A stretch of DNA of 64,000 nt from Pseudomonas sessilinigenes (GTDB lineage Bacteria; Pseudomonadota; Gammaproteobacteria; Pseudomonadales; Pseudomonadaceae), in the NCBI RefSeq assembly GCF_003850565.1, contig NZ_CP027706.1, positions 5,084,001 to 5,148,000 on the forward strand, in the 5' to 3' direction. The notes below the pieces were generated by a model. The model saw only the letters and a program-made list of their open reading frames with translations, ran no database searches and had not been told where the DNA came from. Shown piece after piece: positions 58,658-64,000 of this stretch (its first letter is position 1; every line of letters starts with the position of its first letter). Made by a program: the position numbers and the translations under genes.

Positions 58658-58683
58658 CCTGCCCTGGAGGCTTGCAGGGCAGG
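58658..58683 (+). terminator. Weak hairpin after argJ
   Basis: CCTGCCCTG and CAGGGCAGG pair across eight bases just after the argJ stop. No immediate U-tract follows, and a TTTTT comes about ten bases later, so termination would be partial at most. Confidence 0.4.
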
Positions 58684-58745
58684 GTGATCATCATTTTTCA
58701 ACGGCCGGCCGCCAGGGCAGGCCGAACGCCGGACCAGAGGAAAAC

Positions 58746-59693
58746 GTGGTGAAACGAGTACATGTGGCAGCGGCCGTCATCCGGGATGCCAGTGGCAAGA
58801 TCCTGATTGCCCGACGTGCCGATACTCAGCATCAAGGGGGCTTGTGGGAGTTTCCCGGAGGCAAGGTCGAAGCCGGGGAGGCCGTGCAGGTCGCGTTGGC
58901 GCGTGAGCTGCACGAAGAACTGGGTATCGAGGTGCAAAGCGCCCGCCCCTTGATCAAGGTGCAGCACGATTACCCTGACAAGCAGGTATTACTGGATGTC
59001 TGGGAGGTTTCGGAGTTTGCTGGCGAAGCGCACGGCGCCGAAGGCCAGCCACTGGCCTGGGTCAGCCCGCGAGAGCTGGCCGACTACGAGTTTCCTGCCG
59101 CCAACCAGCCAATTGTCGCCGCAGCCCGTTTGCCATCGCGCTACCTGATTACCCCTGATGGCCTGGAAGCGCCTGCCCTGTTGCGCGGCATGCAAAAGGC
59201 CATTGCCCAGGGCTGCAAGCTGATCCAGCTGCGTGCCCCAGGGGGCTACGATCCGCAATACCGTGATTTGGCAGTGGATGCGGTGGGTTTGTGTGCCGGC
59301 AAGGCGCAGTTGATGCTCAAGGGCCCCTTTGAGTGGTTGGGGGATTTCCCATCTGCGGGCTGGCACATCACTTCGGCGCAACTGCGCAAGTACGCCAGTG
59401 CCGGACGTCCTTTCGGCAAGGAGCGCTGGCTGGCTGCCTCTTGCCATAACGCCGAGGAGCTGTCCCTGGCGCAGCAGATGGATGTGGATTTCGTGACCTT
59501 GTCACCGGTGCAGGCGACCCAGACCCATCCCGAGGCCGTGCCGTTGGGTTGGGACCAGGCCGCGCAATTGCTCGATGGCTTCAACAAGCCGGCTTATCTG
59601 CTGGGAGGCGTGGAGCCAGCTCAGTGCGAGCAGGCCTGGGCAAGCGGTGCCCAGGGCGTTGCGGGAATCCGTGCGTTCTGGCCGCAGGACTGA
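58746..59693 (+). CDS. mutT: Nudix hydrolase (MutT) fused to a ThiE-like domain
   Basis: A 315-residue two-domain protein. Residues 1-130 contain the Nudix box GGKVEAGEAVQVALARELHEELGI in full, typical of 8-oxo-dGTP hydrolase MutT. Residues 135-315 resemble thiamine-phosphate synthase (LIQLRAPGG, CHNAEELSLAQQMDVDFVTLSPVQATQTHPEA, VAGIRAFW), but without the clear ThiE catalytic set. This fusion is a known Pseudomonas form of MutT. Start is GTG with AGAGG upstream. Confidence 0.88.
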   Translation: MVKRVHVAAAVIRDASGKILIARRADTQHQGGLWEFPGGKVEAGEAVQVALARELHEELGIEVQSARPLIKVQHDYPDKQVLLDVWEVSEFAGEAHGAEGQPLAWVSPRELADYEFPAANQPIVAAARLPSRYLITPDGLEAPALLRGMQKAIAQGCKLIQLRAPGGYDPQYRDLAVDAVGLCAGKAQLMLKGPFEWLGDFPSAGWHITSAQLRKYASAGRPFGKERWLAASCHNAEELSLAQQMDVDFVTLSPVQATQTHPEAVPLGWDQAAQLLDGFNKPAYLLGGVEPAQCEQAWASGAQGVAGIRAFWPQD

Positions 59694-59711
59694 GCGAGGC
59701 CCTTCAAGACG

Positions 59712-59740
59712 GGCCGGTCGCTGAAAAGCTGCGACCGGCC
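59712..59740. terminator. Hairpin between mutT and the cobalamin gene
   Basis: A 10-bp perfect stem, GGCCGGTCGC / GCGACCGGCC with a 9-base A-rich loop, between convergent genes. A T run is absent, so termination strength is uncertain. Confidence 0.5.
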
Positions 59741-59761
59741 GGTTGCGAAGAACTCAATGGA

Positions 59762-60337
59762 TCAAGGCTTGGCAGCGGCCTGCCAGAGTATCTCGGCGAT
59801 GCCCTGGCGCTTGGCGATCAGGCGTGCCGCGACGAATAGCACGTCCGACAGGCGATTGATGTAGGCCAGCGCTGCGCCTTGCAACGGTTCGATGGCATTG
59901 AGTTGCTGGCAACGGCGCTCGGCACTACGGGCCAGGCTACGGCATACGTGGGCCTGGGCGATGAGGGTCGATCCTCCTGGCAGAATGAAGTTCTCCAGGG
60001 GGCCCAGTTCTTCGTTCCAGGCATCGATCGCTGTTTCCAGGCGCTGTACTTCCATTTCATTGAGTGCCTGATACTCAGGCATTGCCAGTTCTCCACCCAG
60101 GTCGAACAAGCGATGCTGGCAGGGCGCCAACACCTCGATCACCTCCTTGAGCCCCGGCTTGCCGGCACACTGTTCTTCCAGGCCAGCCAGGAGCAGGCCC
60201 AGCTGGCTGTTGAGGGTATCGACCTCGCCAATGGCCTCGATTCGTGGATGGTCCTTGGGGACGCGGCGGCCGTCCCCCAGGCCGGTTTCACCCTTGTCGC
60301 CGGTACGGGTGTAAATCTTCGACAGGCGAAAACCCAT
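59762..60337 (-). CDS. Cob(I)alamin adenosyltransferase, PduO type
   Basis: A 191-residue PduO-type adenosyltransferase: N-terminal YTRTGDKGETGLGDGRRVPKDHPRIEAIGEVDTLNSQLG (ATP-binding loop) and FILPGGSTLIAQAHVCRSLARSAERR. It makes adenosylcobalamin from cob(I)alamin and ATP. It starts two bases after the stop of the sensor-kinase gene, implying one transcript; no other cobalamin gene is close. Confidence 0.85.
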   Translation of the reverse strand: MGFRLSKIYTRTGDKGETGLGDGRRVPKDHPRIEAIGEVDTLNSQLGLLLAGLEEQCAGKPGLKEVIEVLAPCQHRLFDLGGELAMPEYQALNEMEVQRLETAIDAWNEELGPLENFILPGGSTLIAQAHVCRSLARSAERRCQQLNAIEPLQGAALAYINRLSDVLFVAARLIAKRQGIAEILWQAAAKP

Positions 60338-60339
60338 GT

Positions 60340-62376
60340 CTAGTTCTCCAGTGGTAGAGGGGCTTGCACTGGGGGCTGGCTGCTGGCCAGGGGCAGGCGC
60401 AAGGTGAAGCAGGTGCCCTGGCCCCGGGTGGATTGCACTTCCATCTGCCCCTTGTGGTTGTTGGTAATGATGAAGTACGACACCGACAGGCCGAGGCCGG
60501 TGCCCTGGCCGATTTCCTTGGTGGTGAAGAATGGTTCGAAGGTGCGTTTGCGCACGCTTTCGCTCATGCCGACGCCGTTGTCTTCGACCTGGATTTCTGC
60601 CCAGGGTGGATTCAGCCGGGTACGCAGGATGATCCGCCCCGGCTCGCTGTCGTCTTCGCGCTGATGGATGGCCTGGGCTGCGTTCTTGAGCAGGTTGAGC
60701 AGCACCTGCTCCAGCTCGTTGGCGGTGCCCGGGACCGGTCCGAGGCTCGGATCGAACTGGCGGATGATGGCCTGTCCCTTGAAGTCGAAGCCGATCGCCA
60801 GGTCGAAGTCGTTGCCTGCAATTTCTACCGCCTGGTCGATCAACGCCGGCAGGTCGCAGGGAGCCATCTGCCGGTTGCTGCGACGGCTGAAGCTGAGCAT
60901 ATGGGTCACGATCTTCGCGGCCCTGGCTCCAGCTTGCTGGATGCCGTCGAGTAGCAATGGAACCTCGCGACTTTCCAGGTAGCGATTGACCGTTTGCAGT
61001 TCAATGCCGATCAGTTGTGCATATTCGAGGTTTTTGGGTAGCTCGGGCGACAATCGCCGACGAATGTTCTGCACGTTGTGCAGGATCGCTCCCAAAGGGT
61101 TGTTGATTTCATGGGCCATGCCCGCAGCCAGGCCGCCGACCGAGAGCATCTTCTCCGACTGCACCATCATTTCCTCCAGGGACAGGCGCTGGGTGATGTC
61201 GTCGATCCGGATCACCACGCCTCGACCCGCTCCCCCCATCAACGGATAGAACGTCAGGGCATAGTGCTTGGCTTCGTCGTCCTTGAACCAGGTGACTCGC
61301 TCGACCTTGGTCACCGTATGCTGCTCGACCGTTTCCTTGAGCTGCGGCAAGAACGGCTTGAGCGGTTCGAAGGCCAGGAAGATCGGCTGGTTCAGGGCCT
61401 CGTCCAGGCGGGTCCCGGACAGGGCGCTGGCTTCCTGGTTCCATTGGGTGACGTACAACTGCTCGTCCAGGGCGATCAGTGCCGAGGGCATGGAGTCGAT
61501 AATGCTGTTGAGATAGTTCTGGAAGCCGGTGAGCTTCTTCTCGATCTTGCTACGTACCTGGACTTCCAATTCCAGCTTGCGGTTGGTGTGCCGGGTTTCC
61601 TCAGCCAGCCCCTGGGCCTGGTCGTAGGCGGCCTGGGAGTCATCCCGGGCGCGCTTGAGTTGCTGTTCCCTGGCCTCGATTCGCGACAGCATGGTGTTGA
61701 AGGCTTCCGCCAGGCTGCCGATTTCATCGTGGTTGCCGCGGGCTGCACGCAGTGCGTAGTTTTCCTCGCGTGTCACCTGGCGCGACAATTCCTCGAGCTG
61801 GTGGATCGGCTGGGTGATCAGGCGCTTGATCTGCCGGGCGATGATCAGCCATAGCAGCACGCTGAAGATCAGGATACCCAGGCTGGCGGTCAGGGTGCCG
61901 GTGTAGAAGGCCATCGGCAGTTCGCTGGTGGCCACCAGCAACAGGTGCCCTGGGGCTTGGTCCGGACGGGGCAGGGGGATCACCTGGTTGCTGCGAAACT
62001 CAGTCAGTTGCCAGGCCTCGATATGCCGGTAGCGCTCGGGCAGCTTGAGGCGATCGCCGTGTTGCAGTTGGGCGATGCGCTGGCCGTTGGCGTCATAGAT
62101 GGCCGCCGCCCGCAGGGGCGAGTAGCTGTCGAGCTCGTTGAGAAGCCGTTCTGCATCCTGGGGCGAATTCAGCGCCTGGAGCGACAGGGTCGGGTTGGAG
62201 ACCAGCCGACCGATGGTCTGCAAGGCCTGGGGGGCCATGCTTTCCTGGGAAATCCAGTAGGCGGCGCTGATGAAGGTCAGGTTGGCGACCAGCAGGACGG
62301 TGGTCAGCAGGACAAGCAGGGCCGCGAGGAGCTTTTGACCTACCGGCAGGTTTTCGAGGCGCTGGCGCAATGGCAT
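60340..62376 (-). CDS. Orphan sensor histidine kinase (HAMP-PAS-HisKA)
   Basis: A 678-residue membrane sensor kinase: membrane segment near 14-38, periplasmic region, second segment near 165-185, HAMP, coiled region, PAS domain (TGFQNYLNSIIDSMPSALIALDE), then phospho-acceptor in AAGMAHEINNPLGAILHNVQN and N/G boxes LLNLLKNAAQAI, DNGVGM and GQGTGLGLSVSYFI. No response-regulator gene is adjacent, so its partner is encoded elsewhere. Synteny with panE and mutT recalls the P. aeruginosa sensor PA4398. Confidence 0.85.
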   Translation of the reverse strand: MPLRQRLENLPVGQKLLAALLVLLTTVLLVANLTFISAAYWISQESMAPQALQTIGRLVSNPTLSLQALNSPQDAERLLNELDSYSPLRAAAIYDANGQRIAQLQHGDRLKLPERYRHIEAWQLTEFRSNQVIPLPRPDQAPGHLLLVATSELPMAFYTGTLTASLGILIFSVLLWLIIARQIKRLITQPIHQLEELSRQVTREENYALRAARGNHDEIGSLAEAFNTMLSRIEAREQQLKRARDDSQAAYDQAQGLAEETRHTNRKLELEVQVRSKIEKKLTGFQNYLNSIIDSMPSALIALDEQLYVTQWNQEASALSGTRLDEALNQPIFLAFEPLKPFLPQLKETVEQHTVTKVERVTWFKDDEAKHYALTFYPLMGGAGRGVVIRIDDITQRLSLEEMMVQSEKMLSVGGLAAGMAHEINNPLGAILHNVQNIRRRLSPELPKNLEYAQLIGIELQTVNRYLESREVPLLLDGIQQAGARAAKIVTHMLSFSRRSNRQMAPCDLPALIDQAVEIAGNDFDLAIGFDFKGQAIIRQFDPSLGPVPGTANELEQVLLNLLKNAAQAIHQREDDSEPGRIILRTRLNPPWAEIQVEDNGVGMSESVRKRTFEPFFTTKEIGQGTGLGLSVSYFIITNNHKGQMEVQSTRGQGTCFTLRLPLASSQPPVQAPLPLEN

Positions 62377-62421
62377 CGGCTATATCGCTGGAAATGAGCA
62401 AGTGGGCAGCGTAGCCGCTGC

Positions 62422-63402
<981 letters not shown>

Positions 63403-63403
63403 T

Positions 63404-63409
63404 TATAAT
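63404..63409 (+). promoter_or_regulatory. Minus-10 box of yajQ
   Basis: A perfect TATAAT within CGTTATAATG, 75 bases before the yajQ ATG. The minus-35 at the expected spacing (GGTGAA) is weak. Confidence 0.5.
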
Positions 63410-63483
63410 GAGCGCGGATTTTAACCGCAAGCCGGGCGTGTTCGATGTTCTGAACGGCGCCCCTTTTTATTTGGAGAGAATAC

Positions 63484-63969
63484 ATGCCGTCGTTTGACGT
63501 GGTATCCGAACTGGACAAGCACGAAGTCACCAATGCGGTGGAAAACGCCGTCAAGGAACTGGACCGCCGCTATGACTTGAAGGGCAAGGGCAGTTTCGAG
63601 TTCAAGGACAAGGAACTGACCGTCAACCTGACCGCCGAGGCCGAGTTCCAGCTGGAAGCGATGATCGAGATCCTCAAGCTGGCCCTGGTCAAGCGCAAGA
63701 TCGATGTGCAGTGCCTGGAGGTCAAGGACGCCTATGCCTCGGGCAAGGTGATGAAGCAGGAAGCGGTGCTCAAGGAAGGGATCGACAAGGAACTGGCGAA
63801 GAAAATCGTCGCTCACATCAAGGACGCCAAGCTCAAGGTGCAGGCTGCGATCCAGGGCGAGCAAGTACGGGTGACCGGCAAGAAGCGCGACGACTTGCAA
63901 GAAGCGATCGCGGCCTTGCGTGGCAAGGAATTCGGCATGCCGCTGCAGTTCAACAACTTCCGCGATTGA
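63484..63969 (+). CDS. yajQ: YajQ-family nucleotide-binding protein
   Basis: A 161-residue protein: [40 protein letters not shown], then a duplicated ferredoxin-like fold and the C-terminal [24 protein letters not shown], all typical of YajQ. Homologues bind c-di-GMP in Xanthomonas and affect virulence genes. GGAG lies upstream of the ATG. Complete at the edge of the window. Confidence 0.92.
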   Translation: MPSFDVVSELDKHEVTNAVENAVKELDRRYDLKGKGSFEFKDKELTVNLTAEAEFQLEAMIEILKLALVKRKIDVQCLEVKDAYASGKVMKQEAVLKEGIDKELAKKIVAHIKDAKLKVQAAIQGEQVRVTGKKRDDLQEAIAALRGKEFGMPLQFNNFRD

Positions 63970-64000
63970 TTGGATTCTCCGGGAACCTCTAGGTCTTATT

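Overview
The window is about 64 kb of high-GC, gene-dense bacterial chromosome that reads as core genome of a fluorescent Pseudomonas (P. fluorescens / P. protegens group). The basis is gene content and order: icmP-bifA-sodB-argO-argP, sbcB-mvaT-purU-pctA and dciA/secA-argJ-mutT-panE-yajQ recall blocks I know from P. aeruginosa, here joined differently. The species call is inference from remembered synteny, not from a search. I see no insertion sequence, prophage, CRISPR array, rRNA or tRNA.

Layout. (1) 0-5.4 kb, minus strand: an iron-type periplasmic/lipoprotein locus (icmP imelysin, di-haem oxidoreductase, second imelysin, DUF1513 protein) with a Fur-like inverted repeat upstream. (2) 5.4-13.6 kb: the c-di-GMP phosphodiesterase bifA, sodB, the arginine exporter argO with an ACT-domain gene and the divergent regulator argP, an epimerase, a coiled-coil membrane protein and a double-Cache periplasmic protein. 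(3) 13.6-29 kb, accessory metabolism: an EmrB-type drug exporter divergent from a PobR-like AraC regulator, LysR regulators, an MBL-fold protein, a 2-ketoarginine decarboxylase plus aldehyde dehydrogenase pair, small enzymes, a secreted tandem-repeat peptide and a four-repeat membrane protein. (4) 27.7-38.7 kb, carbon metabolism: a KgtP-type 2-oxoglutarate permease with a good sigma-54 promoter and adjacent MifS/MifR-type two-component genes, class I fumarase, a GGDEF protein fused by overlap to a ferredoxin-reductase gene, an enoyl-CoA hydratase and pyruvate kinase. (5) 38.9-46.6 kb: a lipoprotein, a PilZ protein and a tightly overlapping six-gene cluster RDD-SpoIIM-DUF4129-DUF4350-MoxR-DUF58. 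(6) 46.8-64 kb, housekeeping: sbcB, mvaT, purU, the amino-acid chemoreceptor pctA, a HerA-like ATPase, dciA, secA, argJ, a MutT/ThiE-like fusion, a cobalamin adenosyltransferase, an orphan sensor kinase, panE and yajQ.

The items most worth a second look are: the small secreted protein at 26252-26548, made of six copies of a 13-residue unit that repeats its own signal-peptide junction and whose DNA copies differ only silently; the six-gene MoxR/DUF58 membrane cluster; the palindrome-rich divergent region between the EmrB-type exporter and the PobR-like regulator; and the sigma-54 promoter plus enhancer-like inverted repeat upstream of the 2-oxoglutarate permease. Two short genes of under 60 codons (16435-16611 and 49988-50158) were read directly from the bases.
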